From Microbacterium sp. GCS4 (GTDB lineage: Bacteria; Actinomycetota; Actinomycetes; Actinomycetales; Microbacteriaceae): a stretch of DNA of 64,000 bases. Positions within the stretch are counted from its first letter, which is position 1. Each line of letters opens with the position of its first letter. Location: NCBI RefSeq assembly GCF_001262495.1, contig NZ_LGYE01000002.1:880355-944354 (forward strand). The letters are read 5' to 3'. The notes beneath the pieces were generated by a model, which was not told the origin of the DNA, did no database searches, and saw only the letters and a program-made list of their open reading frames with translations. Shown in pieces: positions 34,833 to 43,596 of this stretch. The position numbers and the translations under genes were made by a program.

Positions 34833-35645
34833 GTGCTGGAGAACCCCCGGTCCCCCCGAGTCCGTGCCGTCGCGAAGCTGACGAAGCGCAGCGCGCGCAC
34901 CGAGACGGGCCTGTACCTGCTCGAAGGCCCTCAGGCGGTGCGTGAGGCGCTCACCTACAGTCCTGAGGCCATCGTCGAACTGTTCGCGACTCCGAGCGGT
35001 TGGGACAAGCATCCCGACATCCGGGCGAAGGCGACGGATGCCGGCGTCGACGTCGAGCACGTCACAGAGTACGTCCTCAACGCGATGGCCGACACGGTCA
35101 CCCCCCAGGGGCTGGTCGCGGTCGTGCGTCAGACGCCCACCTCCGTGCGCGACATCTTCGCGGCCGCTCCCCGTCTCGTGGCGATCTGCGAGGAGATCCG
35201 CGATCCGGGCAACCTCGGCACGATCATCCGGGCGGCCGATGCCGCGGGAGCCGATGCCGTCGTGCTCACCGGCAACACGGTCGACCCGTACAACCCCAAG
35301 GTCGTCCGGGCGACGACCGGATCCCTGTTCCACCTCCCGGTGTCGGTGAACGCCGACCTGGCCGATGTCGTGGAGCGGGCGCACGCCTCAGGCCTCCGCA
35401 TCCTCGCCGCCGATGTGAAGGGCGACGACCTGCTCGACGCGCGCGCCGAGGGGATGCTGGCGGAGCCGACGGCGTGGCTGTTCGGCAACGAGGCGCGGGG
35501 CCTGGAAGACGAGGCGCTCGACCGCGCCGACAGGGTGCTCCGGCTGCCGATCTTCGGACGGGCGGAGTCCCTCAACCTCGCGACGGCCGCGAGCGTGTGC
35601 CTGTACGAGAGCGCCTTCGCACAGCGCGCCGCGGCGCTCACCTGA
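34833..35645 (+). CDS. TrmH/SpoU family RNA 2'-O-methyltransferase
   Basis: SAM-dependent SPOUT methyltransferase acting on rRNA or tRNA ribose. 270 residues. The N-terminal substrate-binding domain (about 1-95) includes TETGLYLLEGPQAVREAL. The knotted domain contains motif 1 EEIRDPGNLGTIIRAADAAGADAVVL, motif 2 AWLFGNEARGL and motif 3 LPIFGRAESLNLATAASVCLYE. The target nucleotide is unknown. The gene begins with GTG, and TAGACT lies exactly 6 nt upstream, indicating a leaderless transcript. Confidence 0.92.
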   Translation: MLENPRSPRVRAVAKLTKRSARTETGLYLLEGPQAVREALTYSPEAIVELFATPSGWDKHPDIRAKATDAGVDVEHVTEYVLNAMADTVTPQGLVAVVRQTPTSVRDIFAAAPRLVAICEEIRDPGNLGTIIRAADAAGADAVVLTGNTVDPYNPKVVRATTGSLFHLPVSVNADLADVVERAHASGLRILAADVKGDDLLDARAEGMLAEPTAWLFGNEARGLEDEALDRADRVLRLPIFGRAESLNLATAASVCLYESAFAQRAAALT

Positions 35646-35722
35646 GCCGCTCGCGGTCGGGCGCGACGACCCCCGACTGATAATCTGTCCCCCTGCCCGA
35701 GCGGAGAAGGGGACCGGGGTCG

Positions 35723-36391
35723 ATGCGGATTCTGATCGTGGAGGACGACGAGCGCGTCGCCGCCGCCCTCGACGCGTTCCTCGCGCGGTCCGGGTACGCG
35801 ACCGCCCGGGCCTCGGACGGCGCATCCGCGCTCGAGATGGTGGGCGCCGACACCGAGGTCGTGCTGCTGGATCTCGGCCTGCCCGACGTCGACGGCATCG
35901 ACCTGTGCCGACGCATCCGCGGCCGCTCCGAGGTCCCGATCGTGATCGTCACGGCTCGCAACCAGGTCACCGAGCGCATCAAGGGGCTGCGCGCCGGCGC
36001 CGACGACTTCGTGGTCAAGCCCTACGACGTGCACGAGCTGCTCGCCCGCATCGAGGCCGTCACACGGCGATCACGCCCGGTGCAGCCCGTGACCGAGGCG
36101 ATCGTGCAGATAGACGACGGCGCCGTGCAGATCGACCTCGTCGCACGCCAGGTCGTGGTGGACCGGGCCCTTCTCGAGCTCACCCGCAAGGAGTTCGACA
36201 TCGTCGCGGTGCTCGCGCGCTACCCCGGCGTGGCGGTACCGAAGGAACGTCTCATCCGCGAGGTGTGGAACACCGATTGGCGGGGCTTCGGTCACTCGCT
36301 CGAGGTGCACGTGGGCGCGATCCGCAAGAAGGCCGGGCACCGGCGGCTCATCGAGACCGTGCGCGGCGTCGGCTACCGGCTGGCGGGGTGA
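35723..36391 (+). CDS. OmpR/PhoB-type response regulator
   Basis: 222 residues: receiver domain 1-115 with acidic pocket VEDDE, phospho-acceptor Asp about 52 in VVLLDLGLPD, Thr in VTARN and Lys in VVKPYD. The winged-helix domain at about 130-222 has LELTRKEFDIVAVLARYPG and HVGAIRKKAG. GATAAT (35679-35684) is a good -10, giving a leader of about 30 nt. It is the first gene of a three-gene operon with its kinase and a TAXI-type binding protein. Confidence 0.93.
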   Translation: MRILIVEDDERVAAALDAFLARSGYATARASDGASALEMVGADTEVVLLDLGLPDVDGIDLCRRIRGRSEVPIVIVTARNQVTERIKGLRAGADDFVVKPYDVHELLARIEAVTRRSRPVQPVTEAIVQIDDGAVQIDLVARQVVVDRALLELTRKEFDIVAVLARYPGVAVPKERLIREVWNTDWRGFGHSLEVHVGAIRKKAGHRRLIETVRGVGYRLAG

Positions 36392-36398
36392 GCGACGC

Positions 36399-37775
36399 AT
36401 GCGCAGACGCCTCGTGGTCGTCTTCCTCGTGCCTCTGATCGCGATACTCCTGACGCTCGGCGGCGCGACGACATGGAGCGCGACGCGCAGCATCCAGCAG
36501 GCGTTCTACACCGAGCAGCTCGGCGACCTCGCCTATTTCGTGACCAGCGCGAGGCAGGCACTGCGATCGGGGAGCGCCGCGGTGATCGACGCCGAGGTGC
36601 AGCGGTTCCACGAGGTGTACGGGATCGACGTCGTCGTGTTCGACCTCTCGGGCGGCGAGTGGGCGGCCGGCGATGCCGACGGAGACGTGCTCACGGACGA
36701 CGAGGCGGCGCGGGTGGGTCTCGCGCTGTCCGGCCGCCGCGCGGAGGCCCCCGAGCCGGTGTTCCCGTGGAGCGTCGCCGACTCCTCGCTCGTGGAGCCG
36801 GTGTTCGATGACGGAGACGTGATCGGCGCGGTCATGGTGTCCGAGGACACCTCGGCGCCGCGGGCCGAGATCATCCAGCAGATCGTCGTGCTGTCGCTCG
36901 TCGCCGTGCTGTCGGTCGCGCTCGGCATCCTCCTCGTCCGCCAGCTCGCTCGCTGGGTGCTCGCGCCGGTGCGCCGGCTCGACGAGGCCATGGTGGCGAT
37001 CGAGCGCGGCGAGATGGATGCGCGTGTCGCCGAGGACACCGGACCGCCCGAGCTGCGCCGCATGACCCGGGTGTTCAACGGCATGGCCGACGAGATCGAG
37101 AGGGTCATGACCCGGCAGCAGGAGTTCGCGTTGAACGCCTCTCACGAGCTCCGCAACCCGCTCAACGCCCTGCTGCTGCGCGTCGAGCATCTCGCGACGG
37201 GGCTCGACGACGAGTGGGCCGACGACGTGGAGGAGACGCGCGAGGAGGGACGCCGCATGACCCGCATCCTCGAGACGCTTCTCGGTCTCGCCCGCGGCGG
37301 CCGACTCGACACGACGATCTCGGCGGTCGACCTCGCGACGCTCGCGGGGCGTCGGGTGGATGCGTGGCGGGACGTGGCCGCGCAGCGCGGCATCCGCATC
37401 TCTGCGGCCACGTCGGATGCCGTGCTGAGCGTGACCGACCGCACGATCGTCGAGAGCGCGCTGGACGCGGTCATCGACAACGCCGTGAAGTACTCGCCGG
37501 CGGGTTCGACGGTCGAGGTCGCCGCGCGCCGTGACGGCGAGGTCTGCCGGCTCTCGGTGCGGGACGACGGTCCCGGCCTCACGGTCGAGCAGGCGGCGTA
37601 CGCGACCGATCGCTTCTGGCGCAGCGACGGGAACGGCGAGACCCCCGGCTCCGGGCTGGGACTGGCGATCGCCACCGATCTCCTCGCGACGGTGGACGGA
37701 GAGCTCGTCGTGGATGCCCCGGACGGCGGCGGACTGCTCGTCACGCTCCTGCTGCCAGCGGGGACGATCGCATGA
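36399..37775 (+). CDS. Sensor histidine kinase
   Basis: 458 residues. TM1 about 8-27, an extracytoplasmic sensor of about 130 residues, TM2 about 163-185, then a HAMP domain (RQLARWVLAPVRRLDEAMVAIERGEMD). The dimerisation helix has phospho-acceptor His in NASHELRNPLNALLL, and the ATPase has boxes N (DNAVKYSP), G1 (DDGPGL) and G2 (GSGLGLAIATDLL). It is separated from the regulator by 7 bp and overlaps the TAXI gene by ATGA. The sensor may listen to the co-expressed binding protein. Confidence 0.92.
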   Translation: MRRRLVVVFLVPLIAILLTLGGATTWSATRSIQQAFYTEQLGDLAYFVTSARQALRSGSAAVIDAEVQRFHEVYGIDVVVFDLSGGEWAAGDADGDVLTDDEAARVGLALSGRRAEAPEPVFPWSVADSSLVEPVFDDGDVIGAVMVSEDTSAPRAEIIQQIVVLSLVAVLSVALGILLVRQLARWVLAPVRRLDEAMVAIERGEMDARVAEDTGPPELRRMTRVFNGMADEIERVMTRQQEFALNASHELRNPLNALLLRVEHLATGLDDEWADDVEETREEGRRMTRILETLLGLARGGRLDTTISAVDLATLAGRRVDAWRDVAAQRGIRISAATSDAVLSVTDRTIVESALDAVIDNAVKYSPAGSTVEVAARRDGEVCRLSVRDDGPGLTVEQAAYATDRFWRSDGNGETPGSGLGLAIATDLLATVDGELVVDAPDGGGLLVTLLLPAGTIA

Positions 37776-38749
37776 GGCGCGGGATGCGGCAGCGGATGAC
37801 GCGCCGTCTTGTCGCGGCGGCGCTCGTGCTCGTGACGGCCGCTCTGGCGACCGGCTGCGGCGGACGATCGGACGGCTGGGGTGCGGAGCCGACCTCGATC
37901 GCCGGCGGCGGGCCGGACGGCGTGTACTTCGCGTACGGCACCCGACTCGCGGAGGAGCTCTCGGCGCGGTTCGACCTCGACGTGTCGGCGGAGCAGACCG
38001 CAGGATCGGTCGACAACCTGCTGCGCGTGGCATCGGGGGAGTCCCTGCTCGGATTCGCGCAGGGCGACGCGGCAGCGGATGCCGTCGCCGGGGTCGGTGC
38101 GTTCGCGGAACCGCTGCCCGTGCAGGCCGTCGCACGCCTCTACGACGAGTACCTGCACGTGGTTGTGCGGGAGGACTCCGACATCGACCAGCTCGCCGAC
38201 CTCACGGGACGTACGGTGTCGCTGGGCGCGGAGAACTCCGGGGTCAACGTGATCGCCTCGCGCGTGCTGGACGCGGCGGACGTCGACGTCGCGTCGATCG
38301 ACGACCCGCAGCTCGGGCTCGGGGACTCCATCCGCGCGCTCGAGGACTCGACGATCGACGGCTTCTTCTGGGTCGGGGGCATCCCGACCCCCGGGATCGC
38401 CGAGCTCGCGCGCACGACCCCGGTGCGGCTCCTGCCGATCGAGCAGGGGTGGGTCGCCGACGTCAACGAGCGCTACTCGCACGCCTACCGGCAGGCGGAC
38501 CTGCCGGTAGGGCTCTACGGGATCGCCGAATCGGAGCCGACCCTCGCGGTGCCGAACTACCTCGTCACCGCGGCGGACACCCCGGATGGCGTGGTGCGTG
38601 ACGTGCTCGACGCGCTGTTCGGAGCGCGCACCTCGATCGCCCATGATGTTCCGGTCGCCGCGTTCCTCGACCGCACCCAGGCCATCTTCACGGGGCCGGT
38701 GCCCCTGCATCCGGGAGCCGTCGAGTACTTCCGCAGTCAGCGCGACTGA
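37772..38749 (+). CDS. TAXI-family solute-binding lipoprotein (TRAP receptor type) without a TRAP permease
   Basis: 325 residues. Signal peptide with lipobox ATGC, cleavage before Cys about 29. TAXI family hallmark AGGGPDGVYFAYGTRLAEELS, ASGESLLGFAQGDAAADAV, VSLGAENSGVNVIASRVLDA and DGFFWVGGIPTP. TAXI proteins normally feed a fused DctQM permease; none is encoded here. Its place as last gene of a two-component operon suggests ligand sensing rather than uptake. The ligand is unknown. Confidence 0.88.
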   Translation: MRRGMRQRMTRRLVAAALVLVTAALATGCGGRSDGWGAEPTSIAGGGPDGVYFAYGTRLAEELSARFDLDVSAEQTAGSVDNLLRVASGESLLGFAQGDAAADAVAGVGAFAEPLPVQAVARLYDEYLHVVVREDSDIDQLADLTGRTVSLGAENSGVNVIASRVLDAADVDVASIDDPQLGLGDSIRALEDSTIDGFFWVGGIPTPGIAELARTTPVRLLPIEQGWVADVNERYSHAYRQADLPVGLYGIAESEPTLAVPNYLVTAADTPDGVVRDVLDALFGARTSIAHDVPVAAFLDRTQAIFTGPVPLHPGAVEYFRSQRD

Positions 38750-39117
38750 AATGCCGGTCGGCGATCTCAAGAAATCCTCAAGAAGTTCTCACCGAGGCAT
38801 CCCGCTCTGACAATCTGGGGTCGATCGCGCATGATTCGACGGAGAATTCAGATGCCAGTACGCCCGTGCCTACCCTGCAGGCCCGGGTCTCGGCATCCCT
38901 TCGGATCGTCTCGCGATCGCATCCGATCGGAGGCTTGCCGTTCCGTTCTCCGTGGGGGAGGAACGAGGCGGCAGGGACGCCCCCTCGGTCTGCGGGGGCG
39001 GACCGGGGGGCACTCCGGTGCTCGGGCGGACACGGCTCGATCACGGGATTACGAACGTGTAAATCTCGACGAACCCGCCTGGAGACGCGTCATCGACGTG
39101 ACTAGTTTGGAGAAATG
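38750..39117. promoter_or_regulatory. 368-bp regulatory interval before the glutamate ABC operon, with 11-bp phased repeats
   Basis: CTCAAGAA occurs at 38766-38773 and again at 38777-38784, with a weaker third copy CTCACCGA at 38788-38795, all spaced 11 bp. This is the phasing of OmpR/PhoB half-sites. TCTGACAAT follows near 38816. The rest is G-rich and shows no open gene. GGAGA lies just before the gluA start. Confidence 0.6.
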
Positions 39118-39864
39118 ATGACCTCTGATAAGCCGCTCGTCGTCGTCGACAACGTGCAGAAGCACTACGGCGACTTCCAGGCGCTCACCGACATCGATCT
39201 CACGGTCAACGCCGGCGAGGTCGTCGTGGTGATCGGCCCCTCCGGTTCGGGCAAGTCGACCCTGTGCCGCACGATCAACCGCCTCGAGACCATCACGAGC
39301 GGCACGATCAGCATCGACGGCAAAGCGCTCCCCGCCGAAGGCAAGGGGCTCGCCACGCTGCGCGCGGACGTCGGGATGGTGTTCCAGTCGTTCAACCTCT
39401 TCGCGCATCTCACGATCCTCGAGAACGTGACGCTCGGGCCCATCAAGGTCCGCGGCCTCAAGAAGGCGGATGCCGAGAAGGAGGCCATGGCGCTGCTCGA
39501 GCGTGTCGGCGTCGCGAAGCAGGCCTCGAAGCTCCCCGCGCAGCTGTCGGGCGGACAGCAGCAGCGTGTCGCGATCGCCCGTGCCCTCGCGATGCACCCC
39601 AAGGTCATGCTCTTCGACGAGCCGACGAGCGCGCTCGACCCCGAGATGATCAACGAGGTCCTCGATGTCATGGTCGAACTCGCCCAGGAGGGCATGACGA
39701 TGATCGTCGTGACGCACGAGATGGGCTTCGCCCGCAAGGCGGCCGATCGCGTCGTCTTCATGGCCGACGGGCAGATCGTGGAAGAGGCGAAGCCCGAGGA
39801 GTTCTTCACCAACCCGAAGAGCGACCGGGCCAAGGACTTCCTCTCGAAGCTCCTCACGCACTGA
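39118..39864 (+). CDS. gluA: Glutamate-type ABC transporter ATP-binding protein
   Basis: Cytoplasmic ATPase of a polar amino-acid importer. 248 residues. Walker [11 protein letters not shown]-loop [12 protein letters not shown], signature LSGGQQQR, Walker [16 protein letters not shown]-loop [13 protein letters not shown] gives two starts three bases apart; the second (39118) is better spaced from GGAGA. The gluABCD order matches the Corynebacterium glutamate system. Confidence 0.92.
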   Translation: MTSDKPLVVVDNVQKHYGDFQALTDIDLTVNAGEVVVVIGPSGSGKSTLCRTINRLETITSGTISIDGKALPAEGKGLATLRADVGMVFQSFNLFAHLTILENVTLGPIKVRGLKKADAEKEAMALLERVGVAKQASKLPAQLSGGQQQRVAIARALAMHPKVMLFDEPTSALDPEMINEVLDVMVELAQEGMTMIVVTHEMGFARKAADRVVFMADGQIVEEAKPEEFFTNPKSDRAKDFLSKLLTH

Positions 39865-39943
39865 GCCCCACGCGCTGATGCCGCACACGTCAGCCCCGCA
39901 CACCTCACAGACCCTGCACACACAGCACACGAAGGAGACGCAC

Positions 39944-40861
39944 ATGCGACGCACACGGACACTGGCAGGAATCGGTATCGCAGCCGTAGCACTGCTCGCC
40001 CTGACGGCCTGCAACAGCGGCACGCCGTCCAGCACCGGAGCGCCGGAGGGCGGCGACGAGGGCGACTCGTCCAGCAGCACCCCCTGGACCGTTCTCACGG
40101 ACGTCAGCATCGACGGCAGCCCGACCTTCGACCGGATCTCCTCGTCCGGCACGGTGAAGGTCGGCGTCAAGGAAGACCAGCCGGGTCTCGGTTACCTCGA
40201 CCCTGTGACGGGCGAGCGCACCGGATTCGACGTCGACATCGCGCGCTGGATGGCCGCATCGCTCGGAGTCGACCCGGAGAAGATCGAGTTCCAGGCGATC
40301 GCCTCCGCCAACCGCGAGCAGGCCATCGTCAACGGCGACATCGATTACTACGTCGGCACCTACTCGATCACCGACAAGCGCAAGGAGCAGATCTCCTTCG
40401 CCGGTCCGTACTTCGTCACGGGTCAGGGTCTCCTGGTCGCGGCCGACAGCGACATCGAGAGCGTCGACGACCTCAGCTCGTCGACCACCGTCTGCTCGGC
40501 GACCGGCTCCACGCCGATCCAGAACATCAAGACGAACTACCCCGATGTCCCGACCAAGGAGTACGACACGTACTCGAAGTGCGTCGAGGACCTCAAGAAC
40601 GGCCAGGTCGACGCCGTCACGACCGATGAGGCGATCCTCATCGGTTACGCAGCACAGGACCCCGACAACCTCAAGGTGGTCGGCGAGCCCTTCAGCGAGG
40701 AGCGCTACGGCATCGGAGTCGCCAAGGGCGATGACGCGCTGGTCGAGTACTTCAACACGCAGCTGACCGACGGCGGAGACATCTGGCAGCAGATCTTCGA
40801 CAACAACCTCGGCGCCTCCGGTGTCAAGGCCACCCAGCCCGAGGTCGACCCGGTCGGCTGA
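39944..40861 (+). CDS. gluB: Glutamate/amino-acid-binding lipoprotein of the ABC importer
   Basis: 305 residues. Lipobox LTAC, mature N-terminus CNSGTPSSTG followed by a Ser/Gly/Asp linker. Family 3 solute-binding motifs: VGVKEDQPGLGYLDPVTGERTGFDVDIARWMA and VGTYSITDKRKEQISFAGPYF. ATG 39944 is preceded by AAGGAG; an upstream in-frame ATG at 39878 lacks both ribosome site and signal peptide. Substrate is glutamate or a close relative by family resemblance. A GC-rich hairpin follows the gene. Confidence 0.92.
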   Translation: MRRTRTLAGIGIAAVALLALTACNSGTPSSTGAPEGGDEGDSSSSTPWTVLTDVSIDGSPTFDRISSSGTVKVGVKEDQPGLGYLDPVTGERTGFDVDIARWMAASLGVDPEKIEFQAIASANREQAIVNGDIDYYVGTYSITDKRKEQISFAGPYFVTGQGLLVAADSDIESVDDLSSSTTVCSATGSTPIQNIKTNYPDVPTKEYDTYSKCVEDLKNGQVDAVTTDEAILIGYAAQDPDNLKVVGEPFSEERYGIGVAKGDDALVEYFNTQLTDGGDIWQQIFDNNLGASGVKATQPEVDPVG

Positions 40862-40868
40862 TGACGAC

Positions 40869-40895
40869 GGGGCGGCCGGCACGGTCGGCCGCCCC
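40869..40895 (+). terminator. Intercistronic hairpin between gluB and gluC
   Basis: A perfect 10-bp stem, GGGGCGGCCG with CGGCCGCCCC, around loop GCACGGT. Such hairpins after binding-protein genes stabilise the upstream mRNA or partially terminate, keeping permease levels below binding protein levels. Confidence 0.75.
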
Positions 40896-40939
40896 ATATC
40901 AGCAGGTCCATCCGAGAACCCGAATCGACAGGAGCAGCA

Positions 40940-41587
40940 GTGGGAGTCATCACCGACCACCTCGACCTCTGGGGAGAGGCGCTGTGGGGAACCATCGTCC
41001 TGTTCCTGGGTGGAGGACTGATCGCCCTGGTCCTCGGACTCATCGTCGGGGCGGCGAGAGTCTCGCCGGTGCCGATCGCTCGTGCCGCGGGCGGCGTGTA
41101 TGTCAACTGGATCCGCAACACCCCGCTGACACTCGTCATGTTCTTCTTCGCGTTCTGCCTGCCGATCCTGCTCGGCGAGCGCGTGAACTCGCTGCTGCTC
41201 GCGGTACTCGCGCTCGGCATCTACACCGCCACGTACGTTGCGGAGGCGCTGCGCGCCGGTATCAACACCGTCCCGGTCGGACAGGCCGAGGCCGCGCGGG
41301 CGATCGGCCTGAACTTCGGGCAGGTCATGCGCTACGTCGTGCTGCCGCAGGCGACGAGGTCTGTCGTCCCGCCGATGATGAGCGTCCTGATCGCTCTCAT
41401 GAAGAACACCACGGTCGCCGCCGGCTTCTCCGTGGTCAACCTCGGCACGATCCGAGCGGCTCTCAGCGAGCGCGGTGAGAGCGCCCTGGCCGTGCTGCTC
41501 TGGGTCATGGTCATCTTCATCGTGCTCGTGCTGGTGCTCAGCTGGGTGCAGAACAGACTCGAGAACAAGTGGAGGATCGTGCGATGA
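40940..41587 (+). CDS. gluC: ABC transporter permease GluC
   Basis: 215 residues, five or six membrane segments, HisM/GltK type. The EAA loop reads EAARAIGLNFGQVMRYVVLPQATRSVVPPM. The GTG start has AGGAG at 8 nt. Overlaps gluD by ATGA. Confidence 0.9.
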   Translation: MGVITDHLDLWGEALWGTIVLFLGGGLIALVLGLIVGAARVSPVPIARAAGGVYVNWIRNTPLTLVMFFFAFCLPILLGERVNSLLLAVLALGIYTATYVAEALRAGINTVPVGQAEAARAIGLNFGQVMRYVVLPQATRSVVPPMMSVLIALMKNTTVAAGFSVVNLGTIRAALSERGESALAVLLWVMVIFIVLVLVLSWVQNRLENKWRIVR

Positions 41588-42495
41588 GCTCCGTTCTTTT
41601 CGACGTCCCGGGCCCCCGCGCCGTCGTCCGCAACCGGATCATCGGCGTGGTCACCGTGCTCGTCGTGCTCGCGGTGCTCGGCTGGGTCGTCTGGAGGCTC
41701 TTCGCCACCGGGCAGTTCTCCGCGGCGAAGTGGAACATCTTCACCTTCTCTGCCGTGTGGGTGCGATTCGGCGAGGGCCTGCTGAGCACTCTGGCTGCGT
41801 TCGCCGTCGCTGGCGTCGGGTCTCTCGCTCTCGGCTTCCTCCTGGGTGTGGGCCGGCTATCGGAGCATGCCTGGGTGAGGGAGCCCGTCCGGTGGATCAT
41901 CGAGGTCTTCCGTGCGATCCCCGTCCTCATCCTGATGATGCTGCTCTACTACGGCCTCCCGGTGATCGGTGTGCGGATGCCGCCATACTGGGCGGTCGTG
42001 ATCGCGCTGATCGTGTACAACGGATCGGTGCTCGCCGAGGTGCTCCGCGCCGGGGTCGAGTCGCTGCCTCGCGGCCAGAAAGAGGCCGGCTACGCCATCG
42101 GTCTACGCAAGACCGGGGTCATGCGCCTCATCCTGCTGCCGCAGGCCGTCCGCGCGATGATGCCGGTCATCATCGCCCAGCTCGTCGTCGCGCTCAAGGA
42201 CACCGCCCTCGGGTTCATCATCACCTACCAGGAGCTCCTCTACGTCATCAACCAGATCGGCAACCAGGCGCCGTACGGCTCGCCGCTGATCCCCTCCGCC
42301 ATCATCGGCGGGTCGATGTACGTGGCCGTCTGTCTCCTCCTCTCGTACGTCGCTTTCCGTCTGCAGAAGCGCGTGAAGCGTTCACCTGCGCAGGCCGCTG
42401 CCGCAGGGAATGTCGCCGCCGACGACGAAGCCACGCTCACGCAGGTCATCGCGACGCAGCGGGACTCCGCGCCGTCCGATTCGACGTTCCGGTGA
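41584..42495 (+). CDS. gluD: ABC transporter permease GluD
   Basis: 303 residues. Extra N-terminal TM (about 20-45), then the conserved permease domain with EAA loop EAGYAIGLRKTGVMRLILLPQAVRAMMPVI. The C-terminal 35 residues are hydrophilic. It forms a heteromeric channel with GluC. Confidence 0.9.
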   Translation: MSSVLFDVPGPRAVVRNRIIGVVTVLVVLAVLGWVVWRLFATGQFSAAKWNIFTFSAVWVRFGEGLLSTLAAFAVAGVGSLALGFLLGVGRLSEHAWVREPVRWIIEVFRAIPVLILMMLLYYGLPVIGVRMPPYWAVVIALIVYNGSVLAEVLRAGVESLPRGQKEAGYAIGLRKTGVMRLILLPQAVRAMMPVIIAQLVVALKDTALGFIITYQELLYVINQIGNQAPYGSPLIPSAIIGGSMYVAVCLLLSYVAFRLQKRVKRSPAQAAAAGNVAADDEATLTQVIATQRDSAPSDSTFR

Positions 42496-42499
42496 CGAC

Positions 42500-42534
42500 G
42501 CGGTGACGCGCTGCTGTTCTGAGCGCGCCACCGC
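42500..42534 (+). terminator. Terminator-like hairpin after gluD
   Basis: GCGGTG-A-CGCGCT pairs with AGCGCG-C-CACCGC (12 bp plus one mismatch) around a 9-nt loop, 5 nt after the stop. No U-tract. The pheS -10 (TAGACT, 42542-42547) follows at once. Confidence 0.65.
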
Positions 42535-42555
42535 GCGCCGGTAGACTCGTCTCTC

Positions 42556-43596
42556 GTGTCTGAGTCTCTCGAAATCACCCCGGATGCGGTCGAAGCCGCG
42601 GTCGCGACGGCGCTCGACGCCATCGCCGCCGCAGCCGACACCGCCGAGTTGAAAGCCGCTCGTGCGGCGCACGTCGCGGAGGGATCTCCGCTTGCGATCC
42701 TGAACGCCTCGATGCGCCAGGTCGCTCCCGAGAACAAGGCGGCGTTCGGCAAGCTCGTCGGTCAGGGACGTGGACGTGTGACCCAGGCGCTGGCGGCCAA
42801 GGAGTCCGAGCTCGCCGCCGCCGAGGTGGCGGCCCGGCTGGAGTCCGAACGCGTCGACATCACGGCCGTGCCCTCGCGCACGCGCGTCGGCGCGCGGCAT
42901 CCGCTCACGCTGCTCAGCGAGCAGATCTCCGACATCTTCGTCGGCATGGGATGGGAGATCGCGGAAGGGCCGGAGCTCGAGCACGAGTGGTTCAACTTCG
43001 ACGCGCTGAACTTCGACGTCGACCACCCCGCCCGCCAGGAGCAGGACACCTTCTACGTCGACCCCGCCTCGCGTCACCTCGTGATGCGCACGCACACGAG
43101 CCCCGTGCAGGTGCGCTCGATGCTCGACCGCGAGGTGCCCATCTACGTGCTGTGCCCCGGTCGCGTGTACCGCACCGACGAGTTCGATGCGACGCACCTG
43201 CCGGTGTTCACGCAGTTCGAGGGCCTCGTGATCGACAAGGGTATCTCGATGGCCCACCTCAAGGGCACGCTCGACCACGTAGCGCGCCAACTCTTCGGAC
43301 CGGAGGCCAAGACGCGCTTCCGCACGAACTTCTTCCCGTTCACCGAGCCCTCTGCCGAGCTCGACCTGTGGCACCCGACCTTCAAGGGCGGCGCGCGCTG
43401 GATCGAGTGGGGCGGATGCGGCATGGTGAACCCGAACGTGCTGCGCGCGGCCGGGATCGACCCCGACGTGTACAGCGGCTTCGCGTTCGGGATGGGCGTA
43501 GAGCGGGCACTCATGTTCCGCAGCGACGTGCAGGACATGCGCGACATGGCCGAGGGCGATGTCCGCTTCAGCGAGCAGTACGGGATGGTGGTGTGA
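42556..43596 (+). CDS. pheS: Phenylalanine-tRNA ligase alpha subunit
   Basis: Catalytic subunit of the alpha2-beta2 enzyme. 346 residues: N-terminal coiled coil (about 1-85), then class II core with motif 1 in GARHPLTLLSEQI, motif 2 FRTNFFPFTEPSAELD and motif 3 SGFAFGMGVERALM. GTG start; TAGACT ends 8 nt upstream, so the message is leaderless or nearly so. Stop overlaps the pheT ATG by one base. Confidence 0.97.
   Translation: MSESLEITPDAVEAAVATALDAIAAAADTAELKAARAAHVAEGSPLAILNASMRQVAPENKAAFGKLVGQGRGRVTQALAAKESELAAAEVAARLESERVDITAVPSRTRVGARHPLTLLSEQISDIFVGMGWEIAEGPELEHEWFNFDALNFDVDHPARQEQDTFYVDPASRHLVMRTHTSPVQVRSMLDREVPIYVLCPGRVYRTDEFDATHLPVFTQFEGLVIDKGISMAHLKGTLDHVARQLFGPEAKTRFRTNFFPFTEPSAELDLWHPTFKGGARWIEWGGCGMVNPNVLRAAGIDPDVYSGFAFGMGVERALMFRSDVQDMRDMAEGDVRFSEQYGMVV

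Noticed and set aside
42951..43595. 215-codon extension upstream of pheT in frame
   Set aside because: It is the wrong frame of pheS; pheT starts at ATG 43596 with the family N-terminus MRVPLSWL.
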